Shown: in pieces, positions 44,965-56,500 of the stretch
How positions within the stretch are numbered: position 1 is the stretch's first letter
How the letters are laid out: every line of letters starts with the position of its first letter
Assembly: GCA_949128115.1 (NCBI GenBank)
Contig: OX421966.1
Span: forward strand, 3,782,001 to 3,846,000
Source: Anaspis maculata
Lineage: Eukaryota; Arthropoda; Insecta; Coleoptera; Scraptiidae
Reading direction: 5' to 3'
DNA: 64,000 nt
Made by a program: the position numbers and the translations under genes
The notes under the pieces: model-generated
The model's input: only the letters and a program-made list of their open reading frames with translations
What the model was told of the DNA's origin: nothing
Databases searched by the model: none

Positions 44965-45345
44965 GAAAATCTGCCTTTGCTGCGGCATCGCCTTGCGACG
45001 AACGAGCTGTCGATGGAAGGTATCCGACCCCCGCCTGTCAACGTGGTCTTTTCAGTGGCTTCGTCTGTGTCGCCTACACAGATCCAGGTCAGACCGGCCA
45101 TGGATGCCAACCAAGTGAGGATTGACGAAGAAAATGTCACGGCGGTGCGCCCGAAACCGTTCGTCCCCCAACGGCGCCGGGTCCCCATGAATAAAAGTCC
45201 CGCACCCCGAGCCAAAGGCGTCGCGACGGTGCGACAACCCAATGTCAACGTGGTGGTGTCAAATTCGCAGACGCCGGCACTCCACCCCGTTCTGCCCGGC
45301 AACCAGGTCGGCGCGGGCGTCAACATCAGACAGCCTGAGCAGCAG
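44965..45345 (+). CDS. TAF4-like cassette exon, copy 3
   Basis: 127 codons, phase 0/0, acceptor TTGATTTACAG and donor GTATGTATG. It starts ENLPLLRHRLATNELSMEG, includes VFSVASSVSPTQ, and ends NIRQPEQQ. The preceding intron (ACGTGACGGCTTGC…CTGCCGCGCAACTTTGAAC…TGTGTTCTTG) matches those before the exons at 10949 and 51615, not those before copies 1 and 2. Two intron-end types are therefore shuffled in the array. Confidence 0.65.
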
Positions 45346-45349
45346 GTAT

Positions 45350-48300
45350 GTATGATTTCTCCAATTTTTTTTTCTCAAATCCCTGAAAACCCTGTAAAAA
45401 TCTTTAAAAATCCCTAGATATCTTGTGGAAACCTTCAAAAATTTTTAGAAATTCCGTAGAAATATTCAAAAACCAACTATCAACATTTTAAATCAGAATT
45501 CAACTTTTCCTCGACTGACCGTCAGTTCCACAAAAAAGATATTCAGCGATCAAGGCTGATTGCAGATTAACTGAACTTTTTTCTGCTGAATGCTAGGTGG
45601 TTACTCACAAAAAATGCCTGGAATCTGTACTAGACCCATCATCTTCCTATTATTGAGGGATAAACCAGCATTTCCATTGATCAGTCAGCTACAAATTGAA
45701 AAACAGAAATCGCAAGTCAACTAATCTCGTATTATCTGTTTTGTGGAACCGACGGTAAGTATTGTTTAGCATATGAGTAGATATCATTAGTCTACAAACA
45801 TTATCACACAAGCTCAAAATATAAAAATATGTAGAAGCGATGACAATGAATGAAAAAATCACAGACAAATTGTAGATACACGGATCATTCACCCAATCAT
45901 CAAAGAATGTGTGAGACAATAATGAAGATTTCACATTTCAATTTCTAGTAATCCCAAACAAATCTATGGGAATCTCTAGTGATTCTGTAGAAATCTTCAG
46001 AAATCCCTATGAATTCTCGCAGACACCTCCAGAAATCTGGGAAATGTTTCGAAAATCTCGTGAATATCTTCAGGAATCCCTAGAAATATCATACAAATCT
46101 CTCCAAATTCTTTGGATACCCTTAGAAATCTTGAGCCTCTCAGAAATACCAAGAAACCGTGAAAATATCAGAAAAATACTTGGAAATCTTTGGTAAACTT
46201 CAAGAGTCTTTAGAAAATCCTAGAATTGCCGTAGAAATCCTTGAATAATCCATAAGATCTTTGTAAATCCCTAGGAATCCCGTAGTGGTTCTCAACATCT
46301 TCTAGAAATCCTTGGAAATCGACAGAAATCTCGTCGGAATAATCCTGCGAGAATTTCAAGCAAATCTCCAGAGTTCTTGTGAAAGTCTTCCGGGAGCCTT
46401 ATGAATTTTCGGAAATCTAGTGAAAAAATCTCCTAAAATCCGAGTCAATTTTGTCGGAATCCGTGAGAGTTCCTACAAAATCCGTAGAAATATTTAGACA
46501 TCCCAAGAAATTTTGTTGAAATATTCAGAAATCCGTAAGAATTTTGAACGGATCTTCAGAAAGCCCAAGAGATCCAGTGAAATTTTTCAAAAATGTTACA
46601 AAATTCTCACAGGAATCTTCAGAAATCTTAGAGGTCTTTGAAAATTTTTCAAAAATGTCGTGAAAATCTCAAGTACTCAATCTTTGGAAACTTCATACAA
46701 GTCTTTATCAAGTCCTAGAAATTCCGCTAAAATAATGAGACAGCGATAGAAATTTTTGGGAGTCCCCAAAGATCATCAGAAATTCCTACAAAATTTCATA
46801 AAAATTTTTGCAAAGCTCTGGAAATCCTGTGGATATCTTTGAAAATTTATAGAAACTCTCAGGAATCATTGGAAGATTTTCGAAATTCCACATTAACCTT
46901 TAGGAATTTCGTGAAAATTTGTTTAAGTCTCTCCAATTGTCGAAGAAAATCTCTTAGTTTTAATTCCCGTACCACTCTTCAGAAAGCTCTAGAAAATCCC
47001 AAAAATTCTCAGAAAATCTTGTAGAAATCTTCAAGAATTCTCTCAATTCCCATGAAGCCCTTCAGGAATGCCCAAAAATTCCATACGAAACTCTAGGAAT
47101 ACTAAAAAATCCTGTATAAATTGTAAGAACCTAGAAATTCTCAGAAATCTTTGGAATCTTGCAGAAATTATTGAAGCCGTAAAAACCCTATGCTGATCTT
47201 TATTTCGGCCTGTAAAAATCTTTGGAACAATAGAGATCACATACACAATCATGTTCAATCCTAGAACTCCCCAGAAATGTTCAAAAACTTTCGAAATCCC
47301 TGGAAACCCCGTATAAATTTTTTGTTGCTGTTGGACAATATCGCCCATTATTATTATTATTATAAATAATCTGAAATACCTTAAAATTTCAAACAAATCC
47401 CCAAGAGCCCTAATGATCCCGTAGAAATCTTGAGAGATTTTTAGAAATTCTCACATGAATCATCAAAAATCTCGTTAGTATATTCAGATAACCCGTAGAA
47501 ATCTTCAGAAATTTCTCGAAATTCATCAAAAATCCCAAATTCTCCTAAAATCCACAAACATCTCCAGGAACCCCTTGAAATATTACACAAATCTTTATAA
47601 ATTCCTAGAAATCCCTCAGATATCTTGAACTTTTTGGAAATCCCCATAGACCGTAGGAATATCAAAAATTCTAAGGAATCATTGGTGATCTTAAAAAGTC
47701 TAAGAATCCATAGAATTGTTGTAGGAATTCCTACAAAGCCCTAACAAAGAAATTCTCTAAGAATCTCGTAGTAATTCTGAGGAATCTCTAGAAATCTTCA
47801 GGAATCCACAAAAGTCTCATGGGAATTTTCAGAAGAATCCAGTGAATTCTCCAAAAATCTCTAGAAATCTTGTAGAAGTCTACCAAGATCCTCAAAGATT
47901 TTCAGAAATCTCGTAGAAATATTTGGAAATTATCAGAAATCTTAAAAAATTCTTAAAAATTCTGTAGAAATATTCAGAAATCAACTATCAACATTTTAAA
48001 TCAGAATTTAACTTCCCCCTCAACTAAGTATTTTCAGCATATGAGTAGATATCATTAGTCTACAAACATTGTCACGCAACCGCAAAATCGAAAAAATATG
48101 TAGACATGATGACAATGAATAAAAATATCACAGACAAATTGTAGATACACGGATCATTCGCCCGATGTATCACTATCAAAAAATCTTGAACATGATGGAT
48201 GTGTGAGACAATAATGAAGATTTTACATTCCAATTTCTAGAAATCCCAAACAAATCCATGGGAAACTCTAGTGATCCTGTAGAAATCTTCAGAAATCCAT

Positions 48301-51300
48301 ATGAATTCTTACAGAAACCTTTGGGAATCTCGTTGATGTAATATAAGAAACCTCGCAGACACCTCCAGAAATCTGTGAAATGTTTAAAAAATCTCGTGAA
48401 AATCTTCAGAAATCCCTAGAAATATCACACAAATCTCTCCAAATTCCTAGGAATCCCTTGGAAATCTTGAGCCTCTCAGAAATACCTTGAAACCGTAAAA
48501 ATATCAAAAGAATACTAGGGAATCTTTGGTGAGCTTCAGGAGTCTTTAGAAAATCCTAGAATTGTCGTAAAAATCCTTGAAGATTCCATAAGATTTTCGC
48601 AAATCCTTAGGAATCCCGTAGTGGTTCTCAACATCTTCTAGAAATCCTTGGAAATCGACAGAAATCTTGTCGAAATAATCCTGTGAGAATTTCAAGAAAT
48701 CTCCAGAGTTCTTGTGAAAGTCTTCCTGGAGCCTTATGAGTTTTTGGAAATCTCGTGAAAAAATCTCCTAAGATCCGAATCAATCTTGTCGGAATCCGTG
48801 AGAATTCCTACAAAATCCTTAGAAATATTTAGACATCCCAAGAAATTTTGTGAGATATCCAGAAATCCTAAGAATTTTGAACGGATCTTCAGAAAGCCCG
48901 AAAGATCCCGTGGAATTTTCCAAAAATCTTACGAAATTCTTACAAGAATCTTCAGAAATCTCAAAAGTCTTTGAAACTTTTTCGAAAATGTAAAAATCTC
49001 AAGTACCTAATCTCTGGAGACTTCATACAAGTCTTTATCAATTCCTAGAAATTTCGCTAAAATAATGAGAAAGCGATGAAAATTTTTGGGAGTCTCCAAA
49101 GATCATCAGAAATCCCTACATTTCATAAAAATTCTTGCAAAGCTCCGGAAATCCTGTGGATATCTCTGAAAATCTATAGAAACCCTCAGGAATCATTGGA
49201 AGATTACAAAAATTTCACATGAACCTTTAGGAATTCCGTGAAAATTTGTTTAGGTCTTTCTAATTGTCAAAGAAAATACACGGATCATTCACCCGATGTA
49301 TCACTATCAAAAAATCTTGAACATCATAGAATGTGCGAGATAATAATAAAGATTTCACGATTCAATTTCTTGAAATCCCAAACAAATTTATGGGAATCTC
49401 TAGTGATCCTGTAGAAATCTCCAGAAATCCCTATGAATTCTCACAGGAACCTTCAGGAATCTCGTTGATAAAAGATTAGAAACCTCGCAGACACCTCCAG
49501 AAATCTGTGAAATGTTTCAAAAATCTCGTGAAAATCTCAAGAAGTCCCTAGAAATATCATACAAATTTTTCTAAGTTACTAGGAATCCTTTGGAAATCTT
49601 GAGCCTCTCAGAAATACCTAAAAATCGTAAAAATATCAAAAAAATACTTGGGAATCTTGGGTAAGCCTCAGGAGTCTTTAGGAAATCATAGAATTGTCGT
49701 AGAAATCCTTGAAAATTCCATAAGATCTTTGTAAATCCCCAGGAATCCCGTAGTGGTTCTCAACATCTCCTAGAAATCCTTGGAAATCGACAGAAATCTC
49801 GTCGAAATAATCCTGTGGAAATTTCAAGAAATCTCTAGAGTTCTTGTGAAAGTCTTCTGGGAGCCTTATGAGTTTTTGGAAATCTCGTGAAAAAATCACC
49901 CAAAATCCGAATCAATCTTGTCGGAATCCGTGAGAATTCCTACAAAATCCATAGAAATATTTATCCATAGACATCCCAAGAAATTTTGTGGAGATATCCA
50001 GAAATCCTAAGAATTTTGAACGGATCTTCAGAAAGCCCAAGAGATCCCGTGAAATTTTCCAAAAATCTTACGAAATTCTCACAAGAACCTTTAGAATTCT
50101 CAGAAGTCTTTGATACTTTTTCAAAAATGTCGTGAAAATCTCAAGTATCTAATCTCTGGAAACTTCATACAAGTCTCCATCAATTCCTAGAAATTCTGCT
50201 AAAATAATGAGACTGAAATTTTTGGAAGTCCCCAAAGATCATCAGAAATTCCTACAAAATTTTATAAAAATTCTTCCAAAGCTCTGGAAATCCTGTGGAT
50301 ATAACTGAAAATCTATAGAAACTCTTAGGAATCATTGGAAGACTTCAGAAATTCCACATGAACTTTAGGAATTCCGTGAAAATTTGTTTAGGTCTCTCCA
50401 ATTGTCAAAGAAAATCTCTTAGTTTCAATTCCCGTACAAATCTTCAGAAAGCTCTAGAAAATTCCAAAAAATCTCAGAAAATCTTGTAGAAATCTTCAAG
50501 AATTCTCCAAATTCCCATGAAGCCCTTCAAGAATGCCCAAAAATGCCATACGAATCTCTAGGAATCCTGAAAAATCCTGTATAAATTGTAAGAACCTAGA
50601 AATTCTCAGAAATCTTTGGAATCCCGCAGAAATTTTTGAAGCCGAGAAACCCTTCACCAATCTTCATCCCAGCCTGTGAAAATCCTTGAAACAATAGAGA
50701 TCACATACACAATCATGTTCAACCCTAGAACTCCCCAGAAATTTTCAAAAACCATCGAAATCCCTGGGAGCCCCGTATAAATATTTTGAAATCCCTAGAA
50801 ATTTCAAACAAATCCTCGAGAGCCCTAATGATCCCGTAGAAATTTTGAGAGATCTTCAAAAATTCCCACATGGATCATCAAAAATCTCGTTAGTATATTC
50901 AGATAGTCCGTAGAAATCTTCAGAAATCCCTCGAAGTTCTTCTAAAATCCAAAATTCTCCAAAAATCCCCAAACATCTCCAGGAACCTCTAGAAATATTA
51001 CACAAATTTCTCGACAAATTTTCATAAATTCCTAGAAATCCCTCAGAAATCTTGAACTTTTTAGAAATCCCTATAAACCGTAGAAATATCAAAAATTCTT
51101 AGGAATCATTGGTGATCTCAAAAAGTCTAAGAATCCATAGAATTGTTGTGGAAATTCTTATAAATCCCGAGCAAAGGAATTCTCTGAAAATCTCGTAGTA
51201 ATTCTGAGGAATCCCTAGAAATTTTCAGAAGAATCCTGTAAGTTCTCCATGAATCTTTAGAAATCTTGTAGAAGTCTACCAAAATCCTCATAGATTCCCA

Positions 51301-51400
51301 GAAATCTCGTAGAAATCTCTAGAAATTTCAAGAAATCTCCAAAAAAACTTTGAAGAACCATTGTGTTGATTGTCAGCATTGTAATGAATGGTTCTGTTAC
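45350..51400 (+). repeat. GAAATC-type satellite intron after cassette copy 3
   Basis: About 6 kb of the same degenerate repeat, with marker blocks (AGCATATGAGTAGATATC) at about 45772 and 48040, plus a partial block at 49280. The last 60 bases (GAAGAACCATTGTGTTGATT…) equal the flank of the LINE at 43403. Small open frames on both strands (for example 50856-51092) come from the repeat. Confidence 0.8.
47312..47367. mobile_element. 42-bp LINE 3'-end insertion with 7-bp TSD
   Basis: 47319-47360 reads TTTTTGTTGCTGTTGGACAA…(TTA)n, and TATAAAT flanks it at 47312-47318 and 47361-47367. The unoccupied form is seen in sister satellite units (TCTAAATAATCTGAAAT near 34531). The insert matches the last bases of the LINE at 52703-53517 (TTTTTGTTGTTGGACAATAAAGCC plus TTA tail). 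It is an extreme 5' truncation. Confidence 0.85.
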
Positions 51401-51614
51401 GATTTAGTTCTGTTTGTGAATTCTAGATTCATATAAACAGACAAGACGTGACGGCTTGCGCTAAGGTTCTCCCATTTTACTAGACTGCCGCGCAACTTTG
51501 AACGCGATCAACAGCTTTCAAGCGTGTTATTGTTTGGAACTTATTCTCGAACTTATTGCCAATTGTCAATCGACTATATCTGAGTTCTAATAAGTTTGTG
51601 TTCTTGATTCACAG

Positions 51615-51983
51615 GAAACTCTGCCTTTGCCGCGGGCTTCTATCGCGACGCATCAGGTCACCCGTCCCCAGTTTGTTAATGCGCCCTTCTTCGTTTCTGT
51701 GCCTATGACGCCTACACAGACACAGGCTAGGCCGGGCATGGCTGCCAGCCATGTGAGGCTTGTCAAACCGAGTGTCGAGCCGATGCGTCCGGGACAGTTC
51801 GTCTTACATCCCTTCAATCTGAAGACGCCCCTGAGAGGTGTCGCGCCTCAAGCCACACGGATCGGGACGGTGCGACAACCCAATGTCAATGTGGTAGTCC
51901 CAAATCCGCAGCCGGCGACACTTCGCCCCGTCTTGCCCGGCAACCAGGTCAGGGCGGGCGTCAACATCCGACAGCCGATGCAG
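51615..51983 (+). CDS. TAF4-like cassette exon, copy 4 (divergent)
   Basis: 123 codons, phase 0/0, acceptor TTGATTCACAG and donor GTATGTATA. It begins ETLPLPRASIATHQVTRPQF and shares TPTQTQARPGMAASHVRLVKP, the block GTVRQPNVNVVVPNPQP and an end NIRQPMQ. That end equals the end of the proximal exon at 10055-10603, so copy 4 is closer to the ancestral type while copies 1-3 are recent duplicates. No further exon is recognised downstream, so the 3' part of the gene lies outside the window or was missed. Confidence 0.6.
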
Positions 51984-52165
51984 GTATGTATAGACACCTG
52001 TTATAATAGGCAGTTGAAAATTGGCAACTTTTTGATTTCTGGGGGGAAAATTTTCAAAATCGGACCCACGGTTTCTTCATCTCTGGAAAAACTGCAAGCT
52101 TTCCAACTTTTTATCCCGTGAACAGATTTCCATCAATTTTCATTGAACGAGAGGTAACTGGTTCT
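51984..52165. other. intron sequence before the giant foldback element
   Basis: Short AT-rich stretch between the donor of cassette copy 4 and the TACGAAGGCG terminus. Nothing else recognised. Confidence 0.4.
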
Positions 52166-52209
52166 TACGAAGGCGTAGAAGGGAGACTACATGCTTTTTT
52201 TTTTTTCAT

Positions 52210-52445
52210 CCCAGAAGCTTCGACTTTCAACACGAAATTTCGTCTCATAACACAAAATTTCCTGTTATAACACAAAATTTCTAGTTATAACACGAAATTT
52301 TGTCTTATAACACGAAATTCCTAGTTATAACGCAAAATTTCCAGTTATGACACAAAATGTCCAGTTATAACATGAAATTTCAACTTATAACACAAGATCT
52401 CTAGTTATAACACGGAATTTCTTCTTATAAAACAAAGTTTCCAGT
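52210..52445 (-). repeat. left arm tandem repeats of the foldback
   Basis: About 11 units of about 20 bp with the core GTTATAACACAAAATTTC. This is the reverse complement of the right-arm unit. Confidence 0.85.
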
Positions 52446-52696
52446 TCAAATCGCCTGCTTCCTGCTTTGCGTTGTCATCAGCCAGAATATGCGCGCGCAG
52501 AATTTCGTGTTCTAAGACGAAATCTCGCGTTATAACTAGAAATTTCGTGTTACCTATAAGTAGAAATTTCGTGTTCTAACTAGAAATTTCGCGTTATAAG
52601 TAGATATTTCGTATTATATAACTAGAAATCTCGTGTTCTAACTAGAAATTTCGCGTTGTAAGTAGATATTTCGTATTATATAACTAGAAATCTCGT

Positions 52697-53523
52697 GTTA
52701 TATCGCAGCACTTTTCGGGATCTTGGCGTCCTGTTTGACACAGAGTTATCATTTGCACCTCACATCGATCAGGTCTGCAAGTCGGCTCTCAGGATGCTGG
52801 GATTTATCATTAGGAATGGCGGATCTATCGCAAATATCGACTGCCTCAAGTCTCTCTATTTTACCTTCGTTCGGTCGAGGCTAGAATATGCGAGTCTGGT
52901 GTGGGCGCCCATCTACAGGAGACAGAGCCTTCAGCTCCAGCGTGTCGAAAGAAAATTTTTGAAATATCTCTATTTCAGACAGCATGGTGTTTTCCCGGAC
53001 CGAGGCTTTGACGGTGACCTTCTCTTGGGTGAGTTTCGTATGGATTCTCTTGAGTCTCGGAGGTGTCGTGCGTCTCTTGTCTTTCTTTATAAACTCTTTA
53101 GCGGAACTGCGGACTGCAGTGAGCTCCTGGGGGAATTTTCCATATTGGTACCGCGATTGAGTACTAGAGGCTGCGGATTTTTCAGGCTCCCTGCTGCCGC
53201 CACGAATGCGATCATCAGATCTCCGATTTATGCTATGTCCAGATCCTTCAACGACGTCTGTCACAAGACAGACTTAAGCTCCCCCTCGTTAAGCGTTTTT
53301 ATGCGAGCCTCCAGGTTGCCTAGATCTGTCTCAGGACAGTGGGCTTTTCCCTTGTCTTTATTCTTGTGCTGTATTTTATTTTTATTTGTGTGCATTGTTT
53401 GTCGCATCACTCATTATGATATGCTAGTATTGCTACTATTTATTTTGATCATTTTTCTTGTCCTCTTTATGACTTTTTTTTTGTTGTTGGACAATAAAGC
53501 CTATTATTATTATTATTGTTATA
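52697..53523 (+). mobile_element. 5'-truncated LINE inside the repeat arm
   Basis: Element 52703-53517, flanked by GTTATA (52697-52702, 53518-53523), which is part of the array unit GTGTTATAACTAG. The 3' end GTTGTTGGACAATAAAGCC is followed by a (TTA)n tail. Confidence 0.85.
52703..53377 (+). pseudogene. LINE polyprotein C-terminal fragment
   Basis: The frame is open from 52695 and carries only the region after the RT palm: RDLGVLFDTELSFAPHIDQV, FVRSRLEYASLVWAP and the C-terminal extension to about residue 220. Beyond that the frame runs into the 3' untranslated tail and ends in Tyr codons from the TTA repeat. No catalytic RT motif remains. It is related to the LINE at 36083-37520. Confidence 0.8.
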
Positions 53524-56500
53524 ACTAGGAATTTCACGTTGTAACTAGAAATTTCGTGTTAAAAGACAAAATTTCGTGTTACAACTGGAAATTTCATGTC
53601 ATAACTAGGAATTTTGCGTCGTAAGACGAAATTTTGTGTTATAACTGGAAATTCCGTGTTATTAGTAGAAATTTCGTGTCAAAACTGGAAATTTTGTGTT
53701 ATAACTGGAAATTTTGCGTTATAACTAGAAATTTCGTGTTCCAACTAGAAATTTCGAGTTATAAGTAGATATTTCGTATTATATAACTAGAAATCTCGTG
53801 TTATAATTAGGAATTACACGTTGTAACTAGAAATTTCGTGTTCAAAGACAAAATTTCGTATTACAACTGGAAATTTTGTGTCATAACTAGACATTTTGCG
53901 TTGTAAGACGAAATTTCGTGTTATGAGTAGAATTTTTGTGTTATAATTAGAAACTTCGTGTATAACTAGAAATTTCGCGTTGTTAGACAAAATTCTTGGA
54001 CTTTCAATTACTGGAAATTTGGTGTTATAACTGGAATTTTCGCGTTATAACTAGAAATTTCGTGTTATAGCTAGAAATTTTGTGTAACTAGAAATTTTGT
54101 GTTATAGCTGGAATTTTTGTGTTATAACTAGAAATTTCTTGTTATAATTAGAAATTTCGTGTTACAGGTAGAAATTTTGTGTGACTAGAATTTCGTGTTA
54201 TAACTAGAAATTTTGTGTTATAACTGGAAATTTTGCGTTATAGCTAGAAATTTTGTGTGACTAGAAATTTGTGTTACTAGAAATTTCGTATTATCTAACT
54301 TGAAATCTCGTGTTATAACTGGGAATTTCACGTTGTAACTAGAAATTTCGTATTAAAATACAAAATTTTGTTTTACAACTGGAAATTTCGTGTCATAACT
54401 AGAAATTTCGCGTTGTAAGACGAAATTTCGTCTTATAACTAGAAATTCCGTGTTATAACTAGAAATTCCGTGTTATTAGTAGAAATTTCGTGTCTTAACT
54501 GGAAATTCTGTATAATAACTGTAAATTTTGTGTTATAACTAGAAATTTTACGTTATAACTAGAAATTTCGTATTCCAACTAGAAATTTCGCGTTATAAGT
54601 AGATATTTCGTATTATACAACTCAAAATCTTGTGTTATAACTAGGAATTACACGTTGTTACTAGAAATTTCTTGTTACAACTGGAAATTTCGTGTCATAA
54701 CTGAAAATTTTGCGTTGTAAGACGAAATTTCGTGTTATAACTAAAAATTCCGTGTTATAACTAGAAAATCCGTGTTATATGTCGAAATTTCGTGTCATAA
54801 CTGGAAATTTTGTATAATAACTGGAAATTTTGTGTTTTAGCTGGAAATTTTGCGTTATAACTAGAAATTTCGTGTTCCAACTAGAAATTTCGCGTTATAA
54901 CTAGAAATTTCGTGCTATAACTAGAAATTTCGTGTTTCAACTAGAAATTTCGCGTTATAACTTGAAATTTCGTGTTATAAGTAGAAATTTTGTGTTATAA
55001 TTAGAAACTTTGTGTATAACTAGAAATTTCGCGTTGTTGGACAAAATTCCTGGACTGTCAATTACTGGAAATTTGGTGTTATAACTGGAATTTTTGCGTT
55101 ATAACTAGAAATTTCTTGTTACATGTAGAAATTCCGTGTTATAGCTAGAAATTTTGTGTAACTAGGAATTTCGCGTTATAACTAGAAATTTCTTGTTATA
55201 AGTAGAAATTTCGTGTTATAGCTAGAAATTTTGTGTGACTAGAAATTTCACGTTATAACTAGAAATTTTGCGTCATAACTAGAAATTTCGTGTTCCAACT
55301 AGAAATTTCGCGTTATAAGTAGTTATTTCGTATTATATGACTAGAAATCTCGTGTTATAACTGGGAATTACACGTTGTAACTAGAAATTTCGTGTTAAAA
55401 GACAAAATTTCGTGTTACAACTGGCAATTTTGTGTCATAACTAGAAATTTTGCGTTGTGAGACAAAATTTCGTGTTATAAGAAGAATTTTTGTGTTATAA
55501 TTAGAAACTTCGTGTATAACTAGAAATTTCGCATTGTTAGACAAAATTCTTGGACTTTCAATTACTGGAAATTCGGTGTTATAGCTGGAATTTTCGCGTT
55601 ATAACTAGAAATTTTGTTGTTGTTAGACAAAATTCCTGGACTGTCAATTACTGGAAATTTGGTGTTATAACTGGAATTTTTGCGTTATAACTAGAAATTT
55701 CTTGTTACATGTAGAAATTCCGTGTTATAGCTAGAAATTTTGTGCAACTAGGAATTTCGCGTTATAACTAGAAATTTCGCGTTATAACTAGAAATTTTGC
55801 GTTATAACTAGAAATTTCGTGTTCTATCTAGAAATTTCGCGTTATAAGTAGTTATTTCGTATTATATATTTGGTAATCTCGTGTTATAACTGGGAATTAC
55901 ACGTTGTAACTAGAAATTTCGTGTTAAAAGACAAAATTTCGTGTTACAACTGGAAATTTTGTGTCATAACTAGAAATTTTGCGTTGTGAGACAAAATTTC
56001 GTGTTATAAGTAGAATTTTTGTGTTATAATTAGAAACTTCGTGTATAACTAGGAATTTCGCGTTGTTAGACAAAATTTTTGGACTTTCAGTTACTGGAAA
56101 TTCGGTGTTGTAACTGGAATTTTTGCGTTATAACTAGAAATTTCCTGTTACAAGTAGAAATTTTGCGTTATAGCTAGAAATTTTGCGTTATAGCTAGAAA
56201 TTTTATGTGACTAGAAATTTGTGTTACTAGAAATTTCGTATTATCTAACTTGAAATCTCGTGTTATAACTGGGAATTCCACGTTGTAACTAGAAATTTCG
56301 TGTTAAAATACAAAATTTTGTTTTACAACTGGAAATTTCGTGTCATAACTAGAAATTTCGCGTTGTAAGACGAAATTTTGTGTTAAAACTAGAAATTCCG
56401 TGTTGTTAGTAGAAATTTCGTGTCATAGCTGAAAATTTTGTATAATAACTGGAAATTTTCTATAATAACTGGAAATTTTGCGTTATAACTAGAAATTTTG

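Noticed and set aside
33100..51300. Regularly spaced GAAATC repeats resembling a CRISPR-like array
   Set aside because: Units are degenerate without constant repeat and unique spacer, there are no cas genes, and the setting is eukaryotic with introns and LINEs.
52881..53264. 127-residue minus-strand frame
   Set aside because: It is antisense to the LINE fragment and has no motif of its own.
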